Below are positions 40,002 through 48,977 of a stretch of 64,000 nucleotides of DNA, in pieces (within the stretch, counting starts at the first letter, position 1; each line of letters starts with the position of its first letter). Made by a program: the position numbers and the translations under genes. The stretch is from Kutzneria chonburiensis. GTDB taxonomy: Bacteria; Actinomycetota; Actinomycetes; Mycobacteriales; Pseudonocardiaceae. The notes below the pieces were generated by a model. That model was given only the letters and a program-made list of their open reading frames with translations, made no database searches and was not told where the DNA came from. The stretch lies in NCBI RefSeq assembly GCF_028622115.1, contig NZ_CP097263.1:7564001-7628000 (forward strand), written 5' to 3'.

Positions 40002-42467
40002 GTGACCCCATCTCCACACCGCCGCAGAGCCATGGCCGGCACGGCGGTGACCGCGCTGTTGTCGGCCGGCCTGGTCGTCACGGCGGCCCCGGTGTCCGCG
40101 GCGCCGAGTGCCGATGCCCTGATCGCCGAGGTCTACGGGGGCGGCGGCAACACCACCGCGACCCTGACCTCCGACTACGTCGAGCTGGCCAACCGGTCAA
40201 CGGCGGCGGTGTCGGTCGACGGCTGGAGCGTGCAGTACCTGCCGGCGGCCCCGAAGCCGACGAGCACCTGGCAGACGACGGCGCTGACGGGCAGTGTCGC
40301 CCCGGGTGCGAAGTACCTGGTGGGCGAGGCGAAGGGCACGGGCGGCTCGACGGCGCTGCCGACCCCGGACGCGACCGGCAACATCAACATGTCGGCGACG
40401 GCGGGCACGGTGGCTCTGGTGTCCGGCTCGGACCCGCTGACCTGCCTGACGGCGGCGGACTGCGCGGCCGACCCGAGGGTGCACGACCTGGTGGGCTTCG
40501 GCGGCGCTGTGGTGGTGGAGGGCACGAGCGCCCCGGCCCCGAGCAACACGACGGCGGTGTCCCGGACGGCGGGAGACACCGACGACAACAGCAAGGACTT
40601 CGCGACGGCCACCCCGGCGCCGACGAACAGCAAGGGTGAGACCACGGGTGGCGGCCCGACGCCGCCGACCGGGATCCCGGCCCGCATCCACGACATCCAG
40701 GGCACGACCCGCCTCTCGCCGCTGGTCGGCAAGCAGGTCAGCGACGTGCCGGGCATCGTGACGGGCGTCCGCACCTTCGGCAACAGCCAGGGCTTCTTCT
40801 TCCAGGACCCGACGCCGGACGCCGACCCGCGCACCAGCGAGGGCATCTTCGTCTACACCGGCTCGGCCAAGGCCACCGTCCAGCCGGGCGACTCGATCAA
40901 GGTCTCGGGCAAGGTCTCGGAGTTCTACCCGGACGAGTCCGGCGCGAAGTCGCTGTACCAGTCCAACACGGAGCTGGGCTCGGCCACAGTCACCGTGCTG
41001 TCGAGTGGCAACCCGCTGCCGCCGGCCGAGGTCCTGCACCCGGATACGGTGCCGACGACGTTCGCCCCGACCGGCGGCAACATCGAGGGTCTGACGCTCC
41101 AACCGGACAAGTACGCGCTGGACTTCTTCGAGTCGCGTGAGGGCATGCGGGTCGAGGTGGACGACGCCCGCGTGGTCGGCCCGACCGACAAGTTCAACGA
41201 GCTGTACGTGACGACGAAGCCGGCGCAGAACCCGAGCGTCCGCGGCGGCACGGTCTACCTGGGCTATGACGACAACAACGCGGGCCGGCTCGAGGTGCAG
41301 TCGCTGATCCCGTTCGCCCAGACGCCCTTCCCCAAGGCCAACGTGGGCGACAAGCTCACGGGCGCGACCGCGGGCCCGCTGGACTACACCCAGTTCGGCG
41401 GCTACGTGGTGCAGGCAACCCAGCTGGGCAGCCTCGTCTCTGGCGGTCTCCAGCCGGAGACCACGGACAAGCAGACCGTGGACGAGCTGGCGGTGGCCAC
41501 GTACAACGTGGAGAACCTGGCGCCGACCGACGCGCAGGCCAAGTACGACCGCCTGGCCACGAACCTGGTGCACAACCTGGCCGGGCCGGACATCGTGTCG
41601 CTGGAGGAGATCCAGGACAACTCGGGCGCCACTGACGACGGCACCGTCGCGGCCGACCAGACTCTGCAGAAGTTCGCCGACGCCGTGGTGGCGGCGGGCG
41701 GCCCGAAGTACAAGTGGACGGAGATCGATCCGACCAACGACGCCGACGGCGGCCAGCCGGGCGGCAACATCCGGATCGCCTTCTTCTACAACCCGAAGCG
41801 GGTGTCCCTTGTGGACCGTCCGGGCGGTGACGCGACCACCGCGACGACGATCGTCGACAACCACGGCAAGGCCGAGTTGTCGATCTCGCCCGGCCGTGTC
41901 GACCCGACCAACCCGGCCTGGAACGCCAGCCGCAAGCCGCTGGCGGCGGAGTTCCGGTTCCAGGGCCGTGAGGTCATCGTGATCGGCAACCACCTCGTGT
42001 CCAAGCTCGGCGACCAGCCGGACGTCGGCCGCAACCAGCCGCCGACGCGTGGCTCGGAGGTGCAGCGCGGGCAGCAGACGGCGGCGCTGCGCGCGTTCGT
42101 CGACCAGATCCTGGCGGTGAACCAGAAGGCCAACATCGTCATCCCGGGCGACTTCAACGACATGCAGTTCTCGCCGACGGTGGCCACCCTGACCGCCGGT
42201 GGCGCGCTGCGTGACCTGGTGAACGAGCTGCCGGCGAACCAGCGCTACAGCTACGTCTACCAGGGCAACTCGGAGGTGCTGGACCACCTGCTGGTCAGCA
42301 CCGCGCCGCGTGGTGTCGAGTACGACGTCGTGCACGTCAACTCGGAGTTCTTCGACCAGGCCAGCGACCACGACCCGCAGGTGGTCCGGTTCCGGCCGAG
42401 CACCGGCAACGAGTTCCTCGACCAGCTGCTCGACCTGGCGCACTGCTTCGCGCCGCCGGCCAAGTAG
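40002..42467 (+). CDS. Secreted ExeM/NucH-type extracellular nuclease
   Basis: 821-residue exported protein. Signal peptide to about residue 34 (AGTAVTALLSAGLVVTAAPV, cleavage near SAA), then a lamin-tail domain (DALIAEVYGGGGN, SDYVELANRSTAAVSVDGW), an OB-fold-like region (GIVTGVRTFGNSQGFFFQDP), and from about residue 490 an endonuclease/exonuclease/phosphatase domain: VATYNVENL, DIVSLEEIQDN, EVIVIGNHLVS, VIPGDFNDMQ and SDHDPQVVRF give the metal and catalytic residues. This layout is that of extracellular DNases feeding on DNA for phosphate and nucleosides. GTG 40002 with GGAGGACGAGG upstream. No wall anchor. Confidence 0.9.
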   Translation: MTPSPHRRRAMAGTAVTALLSAGLVVTAAPVSAAPSADALIAEVYGGGGNTTATLTSDYVELANRSTAAVSVDGWSVQYLPAAPKPTSTWQTTALTGSVAPGAKYLVGEAKGTGGSTALPTPDATGNINMSATAGTVALVSGSDPLTCLTAADCAADPRVHDLVGFGGAVVVEGTSAPAPSNTTAVSRTAGDTDDNSKDFATATPAPTNSKGETTGGGPTPPTGIPARIHDIQGTTRLSPLVGKQVSDVPGIVTGVRTFGNSQGFFFQDPTPDADPRTSEGIFVYTGSAKATVQPGDSIKVSGKVSEFYPDESGAKSLYQSNTELGSATVTVLSSGNPLPPAEVLHPDTVPTTFAPTGGNIEGLTLQPDKYALDFFESREGMRVEVDDARVVGPTDKFNELYVTTKPAQNPSVRGGTVYLGYDDNNAGRLEVQSLIPFAQTPFPKANVGDKLTGATAGPLDYTQFGGYVVQATQLGSLVSGGLQPETTDKQTVDELAVATYNVENLAPTDAQAKYDRLATNLVHNLAGPDIVSLEEIQDNSGATDDGTVAADQTLQKFADAVVAAGGPKYKWTEIDPTNDADGGQPGGNIRIAFFYNPKRVSLVDRPGGDATTATTIVDNHGKAELSISPGRVDPTNPAWNASRKPLAAEFRFQGREVIVIGNHLVSKLGDQPDVGRNQPPTRGSEVQRGQQTAALRAFVDQILAVNQKANIVIPGDFNDMQFSPTVATLTAGGALRDLVNELPANQRYSYVYQGNSEVLDHLLVSTAPRGVEYDVVHVNSEFFDQASDHDPQVVRFRPSTGNEFLDQLLDLAHCFAPPAK

Positions 42468-42476
42468 CACTGCTTG

Positions 42477-42519
42477 GAAGGGGCCCTTCCTGACGTTGAA
42501 CGTCGGGTTGGGCCCCTTC
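42477..42519 (+). terminator. Nested hairpin terminator after the nuclease gene
   Basis: Outer stem GAAGGGGCCC/GGGCCCCTTC (42477-42486 with 42510-42519) encloses a second perfect hairpin GACGTT-G-AACGTC (42492-42504). It begins 10 bases after the stop. Confidence 0.75.
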
Positions 42520-42535
42520 ATGTCATTGTGGGGGC

Positions 42536-43129
42536 GTGACTCAGCCGAAGGCCGGCCAGGTGTTGGCGGCGAACCTGAAGGTGCTGCGCGAGCGCAGTGG
42601 CCTGTCGCTGTCCGAACTGGCCCGCCGGTCGGGCATCGCCAAGGGCACGCTGTCCCAGCTGGAGTCCGGCGCCGGCAATCCGACCATCGAGACTGTGTTC
42701 AGTTTGTCGAACGCCCTGAGCGTGCCGGTGTCGAGCCTGCTGACGTTGCGCAGCGACCCGGACGTGGTGCTGATCCGTTCCGCCGACCTGGAGGTGCTCA
42801 GCAGCAACGCGGTCGACCTGCGGATGCTGCGCCGCCTCGACGTCACCGAGACCGTGTTCGAGATGTACGACCAGCGGGTCCGGCCCGGGCAGCAGCAGCA
42901 TTCGGACGGCCACGCCGGCATCGAGCACGTCACGGTGGTCACCGGCCGGCTGCTGATCGGCCCGCCGGACGACCCGTACGAACTCGGCCCCGGCGACTAC
43001 GTGAGCTTCCCGGCCGACCGCCCGCACATCTACCGCGCGGTCGACGGGCCGGTGCTGTCGGTGCTGCTGCTCCAGTACCCGGCCGATGCCGGCCCGCCGG
43101 CCTTGACCTGTGCCACCACCGACCCGTAG
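42536..43129 (+). CDS. XRE-type regulator with cupin sensor domain
   Basis: 197-residue regulator. The N-terminal helix-turn-helix is LKVLRERSGLSLSELARRSG with AKGTLSQLESGAGNPTIETV, and residues ~115-190 are a small-molecule-binding cupin barrel (HAGIEHVTVVTGRLLIGPPD, LGPGDYVSFPADRPHIYRA). It precedes the hydroxyproline-type catabolic genes by 27 bases, so it is their probable regulator and may sense hydroxyproline or a product. GTG 42536 starts right after the terminator of the nuclease gene; a CATTGT hexamer lies 6 bases before it. Confidence 0.83.
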   Translation: MTQPKAGQVLAANLKVLRERSGLSLSELARRSGIAKGTLSQLESGAGNPTIETVFSLSNALSVPVSSLLTLRSDPDVVLIRSADLEVLSSNAVDLRMLRRLDVTETVFEMYDQRVRPGQQQHSDGHAGIEHVTVVTGRLLIGPPDDPYELGPGDYVSFPADRPHIYRAVDGPVLSVLLLQYPADAGPPALTCATTDP

Positions 43130-43147
43130 CGTTCATTTTAACGAACG
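43130..43147. promoter_or_regulatory. Candidate operator CGTTC-N8-GAACG
   Basis: Inverted repeat with an AT-rich centre (ATTTTAAC), directly after the regulator stop and 9 bases before the first catabolic gene. It may let the XRE-cupin regulator act separately on the downstream genes. Confidence 0.45.
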
Positions 43148-43156
43148 GAGGTGGCC

Positions 43157-44284
43157 GTGCGCGTGGTGGTCGTCGGGGCGGGAGTGATCGGTGCGGCCTG
43201 CGCCGAGGCGCTCAGCGCCGCCGGCGTGACCGTCACGGTGGTCGACCGCAGCGGCCCGGCGGCCGGCACGACCGGGGCCGGCGAGGGCAACGTGCTGGTC
43301 TCGGACAAGGAACCGGGCCCGGAACTTGAACTGGCCCAGGCATCTCGTCGGCAACTCCCGATCCTCCTGGCCAAGCTGGCCGGGGAACTCGGCCAGGCCG
43401 ACGTGGAATGGCAGCCCAAGGGCGGTCTCGTCGTCGCCACCACTGATCCCCGGCCACTGCACGATTTCGCCGCCCGGCAACGAGAAGCCGGCGTCACCGC
43501 CCACGAGATCACCGCCGGCCAGGCCCTCGAACTCGAACCCAACCTCACCCGCGAGATCACCGCGGCCGTCCACTATCCCGAGGACGGCCAGGTGCAACCC
43601 GTGCTGCTGGCCACCACGCTGCTCTCCGCCGTGCGGCAGCGTGGCGGCCAGCTCCTATCTGGCGTGACGGCGACCGGTGTCAGCAGAAACGCGCTGCTCA
43701 CAGATCGCGGTGCCATTGCTTGTGATCACGTCGTCAACGCCTGCGGCCCGTGGGCCGGCGAGTTTGCGGCCAACGCCGGCGCGCCGATCCCGGTGCTGCC
43801 CCGACGAGGCCTGATCCTGGTGACCACGCCGGTGAAAGACCTGGTGCGGCACAAGGTGTACGACGCCGATTACGTCGGCGCGGTGGCCAGCGGCGACGCC
43901 GATCTCCAGACCTCGACCGTGGTGGAGTCGACGCCGGCCGGCACGGTGCTGATCGGCTCCAGCCGGCAGCGCGTCGGCTTCGACGACACCATCCAGGTCG
44001 ATGTCCTGCGCGAGCTCGCTCGCAAGGCGATCCGGCTCTTTCCCAAGCTGCGCAAGGTGAACGTGATGCGCGCCTACGGCGGTTTCCGGCCGTACCTGCC
44101 GGATCACCTCCCGGTCATCGGCCAGGACCACCGCGTGCCGGGCCTCTGGCACGCCACCGGCCACGAAGGCGCCGGCATCGGCCTGGCCGTGGCCACCGGA
44201 CGACTGCTGACGGAGCTGATGACCGGCCAAAAGCCCCACGTCGACCCGAAACCGTTCCGCGTCGACCGGCCAGGTCTGGCATGA
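43157..44284 (+). CDS. FAD-dependent D-amino acid dehydrogenase, D-hydroxyproline dehydrogenase catalytic subunit-like
   Basis: 375-residue DAO-family flavoprotein. Dinucleotide fold VRVVVVGAGVIGAACAEALS at the start, GAGEGNVLVSDKEPGPEL, DHVVNACGPWAGEFAANAG and the C-terminal LWHATGHEGAGIGLAVATGR. Its neighbours are a small [2Fe-2S] protein and an FAD/NAD-type subunit, the same three-part set as HcnABC/OoxAB and the heteromeric D-hydroxyproline dehydrogenases. It should oxidise cis-4-hydroxy-D-proline to pyrroline-4-hydroxy-2-carboxylate. GTG 43157 is selected since GGAGG (43147-43151) lies 5 bases before it. Confidence 0.82.
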   Translation: MRVVVVGAGVIGAACAEALSAAGVTVTVVDRSGPAAGTTGAGEGNVLVSDKEPGPELELAQASRRQLPILLAKLAGELGQADVEWQPKGGLVVATTDPRPLHDFAARQREAGVTAHEITAGQALELEPNLTREITAAVHYPEDGQVQPVLLATTLLSAVRQRGGQLLSGVTATGVSRNALLTDRGAIACDHVVNACGPWAGEFAANAGAPIPVLPRRGLILVTTPVKDLVRHKVYDADYVGAVASGDADLQTSTVVESTPAGTVLIGSSRQRVGFDDTIQVDVLRELARKAIRLFPKLRKVNVMRAYGGFRPYLPDHLPVIGQDHRVPGLWHATGHEGAGIGLAVATGRLLTELMTGQKPHVDPKPFRVDRPGLA

Positions 44285-44472
44285 ACGTCACGGTCAACGG
44301 CGAGCCGCGCACGGTCGAACCCGGCCGGACGATCGCGGCGGTGGTGCCCGATATCGGCGTCTTCTGCGCGATCGGCGTCTGCCACGGCTGCCTGGTCACG
44401 GTCAATGACGTGCCGGATGTCCGGGCCTGCCAACGGATTCTGCGCGACGGCGACGAGGTGAGCACGCGATGA
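44281..44472 (+). CDS. Small [2Fe-2S] subunit (HcnA-like)
   Basis: 63-residue ferredoxin-like subunit. Cysteines fit the Fer2_4 pattern: Cys29 and Cys34 (FCAIGVCHGC), Cys37, and Cys49 (VRACQRI). It would pass electrons between the two flavoprotein subunits. ATG 44281 overlaps the catalytic subunit stop (ATGA), and the next gene overlaps its stop the same way. Confidence 0.82.
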   Translation: MNVTVNGEPRTVEPGRTIAAVVPDIGVFCAIGVCHGCLVTVNDVPDVRACQRILRDGDEVSTR

Positions 44473-45692
44473 CCGTCGTCGTGGTCGGCGCGGGACCGGC
44501 CGGCGTCAACGCGGCCGTCACGGCGGCGCGGGCCGGCGAGGAGGTGCTGCTGATCGACTCCGCGCCGGGGATCGGCGGCCAGTACCACCGGCAATCCTTC
44601 CGTGCCAAGGAAATCCGGGTAAATCACGACCGCGTGCGACACCTCCCGGACACGAGCGTCTGGGCGATCGAGGGCAATCGCCTGCACCTCACCGGATCCC
44701 GTGTCGTCACGGCGGACAAGCTGATCCTGGCCACCGGGGCCTACGACCGCACGCTGCCGTTCCCCGGTTGGGACCTGCCCGGGGTCTACACCGCCGGCGC
44801 GGCCCAGGCGATGGCCAAAGGCCAACATATTGCCTTGGGGCACAAAGTGATCGTCGCCGGCACCGGGCCGTTCCTGCTGCCGGTCGCCAGCTCGCTCATG
44901 GACGTCGGCGCCAGGGTGAAGGTCTTCGAGGCCAACGCCCCGTCACGGAACTGGCTCAGGGAACCGAAAGCGCTCATCGCCGGCCGCCGCAAACTGCTGG
45001 AACTGGCCCAGTACGCCAAAGTCGCGCCGCACTACCGTGAACGGACAGCGGTGATCGCCGCCCACGGCGACGACCGCGTCCGCGAAGTCACCGTCGCGGC
45101 CCTCGACAACGACTGGAATCCCATACGCACCAAGCAGATCCCAGCCGATGCGGTCTGTGTCGGCTACGGTTTCGTCCCGCAGCTGGAGCTGGCGATCGCC
45201 GCCGGCTGCCACATCAGCAACGGCTTCGTCACCATCGACGAGAAGCAGAGAACCTCGGTGCCGTGGGTCTTCGCGGCCGGCGAGATCACCGGCATCGGTG
45301 GCGCGGAACTGGCCGCGCACCAGGGCATCATCGCCGGCGCAGGGGCCGCCGGCGTGCAACTCGGCCTCACCGCCGACCGGACCTTCGCCGACGCCCTGAC
45401 CAGGGTTTATCCAGTCAAAGAAAACTGGCGCAGCTGGCTGACGGACGACACAATCATCTGCCGCTGCGAACGCGTCACGCACCGAAAACTGCGGGCAGCG
45501 ACCGAAGGCCTCACCGCGACCAGGTCGGTCAAGCTGGCCAGCCGCGCCGGCCTCGGCGTGTGCCAGGGCCGGATCTGCGGCCACACCGTCGCCGACCTGC
45601 TCGACCTCGACCCGACCAGCTTCCAGCGCCGGCCGATCGCCACCCCGATCCCGCTCGGCGACCTCGCCGCCAACCCCGTGGAGGAATCGTGA
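44469..45692 (+). CDS. FAD/NAD(P)-binding subunit of D-hydroxyproline dehydrogenase (HcnB-like)
   Basis: 407-residue flavoprotein. First nucleotide fold VVVVGAGPAGVNAAVTAARAG, second KVIVAGTGPFLLPVASSL near residue 125, and VPWVFAAGEITGIGGAELAA. The C-terminus carries a BFD-like iron-sulfur region (TIICRCERVTHRKLRAA, GLGVCQGRICGHTVADLL). These three parts define the HcnB-type partner subunit. ATGA overlap with the small subunit, GTGA overlap with the deaminase gene. Confidence 0.85.
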   Translation: MTVVVVGAGPAGVNAAVTAARAGEEVLLIDSAPGIGGQYHRQSFRAKEIRVNHDRVRHLPDTSVWAIEGNRLHLTGSRVVTADKLILATGAYDRTLPFPGWDLPGVYTAGAAQAMAKGQHIALGHKVIVAGTGPFLLPVASSLMDVGARVKVFEANAPSRNWLREPKALIAGRRKLLELAQYAKVAPHYRERTAVIAAHGDDRVREVTVAALDNDWNPIRTKQIPADAVCVGYGFVPQLELAIAAGCHISNGFVTIDEKQRTSVPWVFAAGEITGIGGAELAAHQGIIAGAGAAGVQLGLTADRTFADALTRVYPVKENWRSWLTDDTIICRCERVTHRKLRAATEGLTATRSVKLASRAGLGVCQGRICGHTVADLLDLDPTSFQRRPIATPIPLGDLAANPVEES

Positions 45693-46555
45693 TCTTCGAT
45701 GGAGTGGTCGTCGCGACCGCCCTGCCGTACCACGACGACCTGAGCGTCGACTACGACCGCTACGCCGAGCACTGCCGCTGGCTGATCGACAACGGCTGCC
45801 ACGGCATCGGCCCGAACGGCTCGCTCGGCGAATACTCGTCGCTGACCGACGAAGAACGCCGCCGCGTGGCCAAGACCGCGATCGACACCGTCGGCGACGA
45901 CGGCATCGTGGTCGTCGGTGTGCATGCCCCCGGCTCGCACCAGGCCCGGCGCTGGGCCGAGCTCGCTGCCGAGGACGGCGCGGACGGCCTGCTCTGCCTG
46001 CCGCCGACCATGTACCGCGCCAACGAATCCGAGGTCGTCAACCACTTCGCCGCGGTCGCGGAAGTCGGCCTGCCGGTGATGGTCTACAACAACCCGTTCG
46101 ACACCAAGGTCGATCTCACGCCGAAGCTGCTGGCCGAGATCGCCCAGCTCGACAACGTGCTGGCGGTCAAGGAGTTCTCCGGCGACGTCCGCCGCGTGCT
46201 GGAGATCCGTGAGCAGGCCCCGGAGCTCGCGGTGATCGCCGGCGCGGACGACGTGCTGCTGGAGGCCGTGCTGATGGGCGCGACCGGCTGGTTCGCCGGC
46301 TTCCCCAACGCCTACCCGGCCGAGTCGGTCGAGCTGTTCAACCTGGCCAAGGCGGGCCGTCTCGAGGAGGCGCGCAAGCTGTACGAGCGACTTGTCGCGG
46401 TGTTCCGCTGGGATTCGCGCACCGAGTTCGTGCAGGCCATCAAGTACGTGATGGACAAGATCGGCCGCTACGGCGGCCCTTGCCGGCCGCCGCGCGGCCC
46501 GCTGACCGAGGCGCACCAGCGGCAGCTGGACGCCGACCTGGCGCGGGTGGTCTGA
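45689..46555 (+). CDS. Dihydrodipicolinate synthase-family enzyme, probable pyrroline-4-hydroxy-2-carboxylate deaminase
   Basis: 288-residue (beta/alpha)8 class I aldolase-type protein. Schiff-base Lys161 (NVLAVKEFSGD), Tyr133 (VMVYNNPFD) and the substrate loop GPNGSLGEYSSL are in place. In the hydroxyproline route the DHDPS-like deaminase turns pyrroline-4-hydroxy-2-carboxylate into alpha-ketoglutarate semialdehyde; neighbours on both sides support this assignment over lysine synthesis. GTG 45689 overlaps the previous stop. Confidence 0.82.
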   Translation: MIFDGVVVATALPYHDDLSVDYDRYAEHCRWLIDNGCHGIGPNGSLGEYSSLTDEERRRVAKTAIDTVGDDGIVVVGVHAPGSHQARRWAELAAEDGADGLLCLPPTMYRANESEVVNHFAAVAEVGLPVMVYNNPFDTKVDLTPKLLAEIAQLDNVLAVKEFSGDVRRVLEIREQAPELAVIAGADDVLLEAVLMGATGWFAGFPNAYPAESVELFNLAKAGRLEEARKLYERLVAVFRWDSRTEFVQAIKYVMDKIGRYGGPCRPPRGPLTEAHQRQLDADLARVV

Positions 46556-46556
46556 G

Positions 46557-47546
46557 GTGCGGGCCAGCAGGTACTTCACCGCCGTCGACTCACACACCGA
46601 GGGCATGCCGACGCGCGTGATCACCGGCGGCATCGGGCCAATCCCCGGCGCCACAATAGCCGAGCGACGCGAGCACTTCGTCCAGCACATGGACCACATC
46701 CGGCAGCTCCTGGTCAACGAGCCGCGTGGGCACGCCGCCATGAGCGGCGCGATCCTCCAGCCGCCGACGCGGGCGGACGCCGACTGGGGCGTGCTGTACA
46801 TCGAGGTCTCCGGCTGCCTGCCGATGTGCGGTCACGGCACGATCGGGGTCGCGACCGTGCTGGTCGAGACCGGCATGGTCGCCGTAACGGAGCCCGTGAC
46901 GACCGTGCGGCTGGACACCCCGGCCGGCCTGGTCGTCGCCGAGGTCAACGTGCGTGACGGCCGTGCGGAATCGGTGCGGTTCCAGAACGTGCCGGCGTAC
47001 GTGCACGAGCTCGATGCCGTCGTGGACGTGCCCGGACTGGGCGAAGTCCGCTACGACATGGCCTACGGTGGCAACTTCTATGCGATCCTGCCGATCGAGT
47101 CGATCGGCATCTCCTTCGACGTCAAGGAGAAGGAGCAGATGCTGACGTCTGGACTGTCCATCATGGACGCCATCAACGCGCAGCGGCGGCCGGTGCACCG
47201 CGAAGACCCCGGCATCGCCGGCTGCAAGCACGTGCAGCTGGTCGCGCCGGGAAGCGGCGGCAGCGACGCCCGCAACGCCATGGTCATCCACCCCGGCTGG
47301 TTCGACCGATCGCCGTGCGGCACCGGTACCAGCGCGCGGATGGCGCAACTGCACGCGCGCGGCGAGCTGCCGCTGAACACCGACTTCGTGAACGAGTCGC
47401 TGCTGGGCACCCGATTCATCGGGCGGCTCGTGGCCGAGACGTCACGGGGCGTGACCCCGACGATCGAAGGCCGCGCTTGGCTGACCGGCATGGCACAGTA
47501 CCTGCTGGACCCAACCGACCCGTTCCCGAACGGGTTCACGCTGTGA
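46557..47546 (+). CDS. 4-hydroxyproline 2-epimerase (proline racemase family)
   Basis: 329-residue two-base epimerase. The catalytic cysteines are Cys91 (LPMCGHGTIGVA) and Cys254 (RSPCGTGTSARMA), with HTEGMPTRVITGG at the start and GGNFYAIL in the middle. Having both cysteines marks an active racemase/epimerase rather than a dehydratase. It should convert trans-4-hydroxy-L-proline to cis-4-hydroxy-D-proline, substrate of the dehydrogenase encoded just upstream. Begins one base after the deaminase stop. Confidence 0.87.
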   Translation: MRASRYFTAVDSHTEGMPTRVITGGIGPIPGATIAERREHFVQHMDHIRQLLVNEPRGHAAMSGAILQPPTRADADWGVLYIEVSGCLPMCGHGTIGVATVLVETGMVAVTEPVTTVRLDTPAGLVVAEVNVRDGRAESVRFQNVPAYVHELDAVVDVPGLGEVRYDMAYGGNFYAILPIESIGISFDVKEKEQMLTSGLSIMDAINAQRRPVHREDPGIAGCKHVQLVAPGSGGSDARNAMVIHPGWFDRSPCGTGTSARMAQLHARGELPLNTDFVNESLLGTRFIGRLVAETSRGVTPTIEGRAWLTGMAQYLLDPTDPFPNGFTL

Positions 47547-47558
47547 GGAGTGCTCGAC

Positions 47559-48977
47559 ATGACTGATCGGCCGGCGAGGCGAGACCCGTCCAGGCTGGTC
47601 GAGGCGACCGGTTTCCGGTCCTCGGTCGGCACCGGCTGGGGCGACGCCGCGCGGGAGGTCCGGCTGACCCCGGGCGCCGCCGAGGCCGCCGCCGCGCACC
47701 GGGCCAAGCTGTCCGCGGAGTTCCCCGGCCAGCGCATCGCCGTCGCGTCCGGGCGGGCCCCCGTGCGGGCCAACGACACCGACTACGACTTCCGCCCGGA
47801 CAGCGACTTCTCGTGGCTTACCGGCTGCAATGCCGAAGGCGCAGTGCTGCTGATGCTGCCGGTCTCCGGCGGTCACGAGGCCGTACTGCTGCTCCGTGAG
47901 CCGGCGCGTCCAGGAGACCCGGAGTTCTTCGGCAGCGCCCGCGACGGCGAGCTGTGGATCGGGCCGGTGCCCGGCCTCGCCGAGTGGGGCGCGGCGCTCG
48001 GCCTGACGTGTCGGCGGATCGAGGATCTGCCTGGTCTGCTGCGTGGCCAGCACCCTTCCGTGAACGCGACCGGCGGCGTCGAGCCAATGCTGGACGCCCT
48101 CGGCTACGGCAACAGCGCCGGCTTGCGCACCACCCTGGCCGAGCTGCGCCGGTTCAAGGACGCGTGGGAGGTCGGCCAGCTCCAGGCGGCCGTTGACGCC
48201 ACCGTGCTCGGCTTCGCCGAGGTCGCCGCCGAACTGCCGATGGCGATCAAGGGCGGCGGCGAGCGCTGGCTCCAGGGCACCTTCGACCGTCGAGCCCGTA
48301 CCAGCGGCAACGCCCCCGGCTACGCCTCGATCCTGGCCGCCGGGCCGCATGCGCCCGTGCTGCACTGGGTTCGCTGTGACGGCGACGTGCCGGCCGACGG
48401 GCTGCTGCTGATGGACGCCGGCGTCGAGGTCAACACCTACTACACGGCCGACGTGACCCGGACCTTCCCGGTCAGCGGCAAGTTCAGCGACCCGCAGCGG
48501 CAGGTGTACGAGCTCGTGCTCAAGGCCCACCTCGCCGCCATGGCCGACGTGCGTCCCGGCGTCGAGTACCGCGCCTTCCACCACACCGCCATGCGTGTGC
48601 TGGCCGAGGGCCTGCACGACTGGGGTCTGCTGCCCGTCTCCGTCGACGAGGCGCTCGACCCCGACGGGCAGCACCACCGGCGCTACATCGTCTGCGGCGT
48701 CGGCCACTACCTCGGTCTCGACGTGCACGACTGCGCCCAAGCCCGCGCCGAGACGTACCACGAGGGCACGCTCGCCGCCGGCATGGCGCTGACCGTCGAG
48801 CCCGGGTTGTACTTCCACCCCAACGACCTCACCGTGCCCCCGGAGCTGCGCGGGCTCGGCGTGCGCATCGAGGACGACCTCGTCGTCACCGACACCGGCG
48901 CCGACGTGCTGTCCAGCGCGCTGCCCATCACCGCCGCCGGCATCGAGGAGTGGGTCAGCGGCTGTCTTCGTGGCTGA
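47559..48977 (+). CDS. Xaa-Pro aminopeptidase (M24B, PepP-like)
   Basis: 472-residue metallopeptidase that removes an N-terminal residue before proline. An N-terminal APP domain with FRPDSDFSWLTGCNAEGAVL precedes the pita-bread domain, whose metal ligands lie in LLMDAGVEVNTYYTADVTRTF, LGLDVHD, LTVEPGLYF and VRIEDDLVVT. It follows the epimerase gene by 12 bases, with GAGGAG 8 bases before ATG 47559, so it appears to be the last gene of the operon. X-Pro peptides are products of collagen breakdown, which fits use of hydroxyproline. Confidence 0.88.
   Translation: MTDRPARRDPSRLVEATGFRSSVGTGWGDAAREVRLTPGAAEAAAAHRAKLSAEFPGQRIAVASGRAPVRANDTDYDFRPDSDFSWLTGCNAEGAVLLMLPVSGGHEAVLLLREPARPGDPEFFGSARDGELWIGPVPGLAEWGAALGLTCRRIEDLPGLLRGQHPSVNATGGVEPMLDALGYGNSAGLRTTLAELRRFKDAWEVGQLQAAVDATVLGFAEVAAELPMAIKGGGERWLQGTFDRRARTSGNAPGYASILAAGPHAPVLHWVRCDGDVPADGLLLMDAGVEVNTYYTADVTRTFPVSGKFSDPQRQVYELVLKAHLAAMADVRPGVEYRAFHHTAMRVLAEGLHDWGLLPVSVDEALDPDGQHHRRYIVCGVGHYLGLDVHDCAQARAETYHEGTLAAGMALTVEPGLYFHPNDLTVPPELRGLGVRIEDDLVVTDTGADVLSSALPITAAGIEEWVSGCLRG

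Noticed and set aside
40197-42521. Long minus-strand open frame opposite the nuclease gene
   Set aside because: Arg/Val/Gly-rich translation without domains; the plus strand encodes a complete signal peptide, lamin-tail and nuclease domain.
45689-46555. dapA for lysine biosynthesis
   Set aside because: The fold and Lys161 fit the family, but the gene is embedded between D-hydroxyproline dehydrogenase subunits and a hydroxyproline epimerase, which favours the deaminase role.
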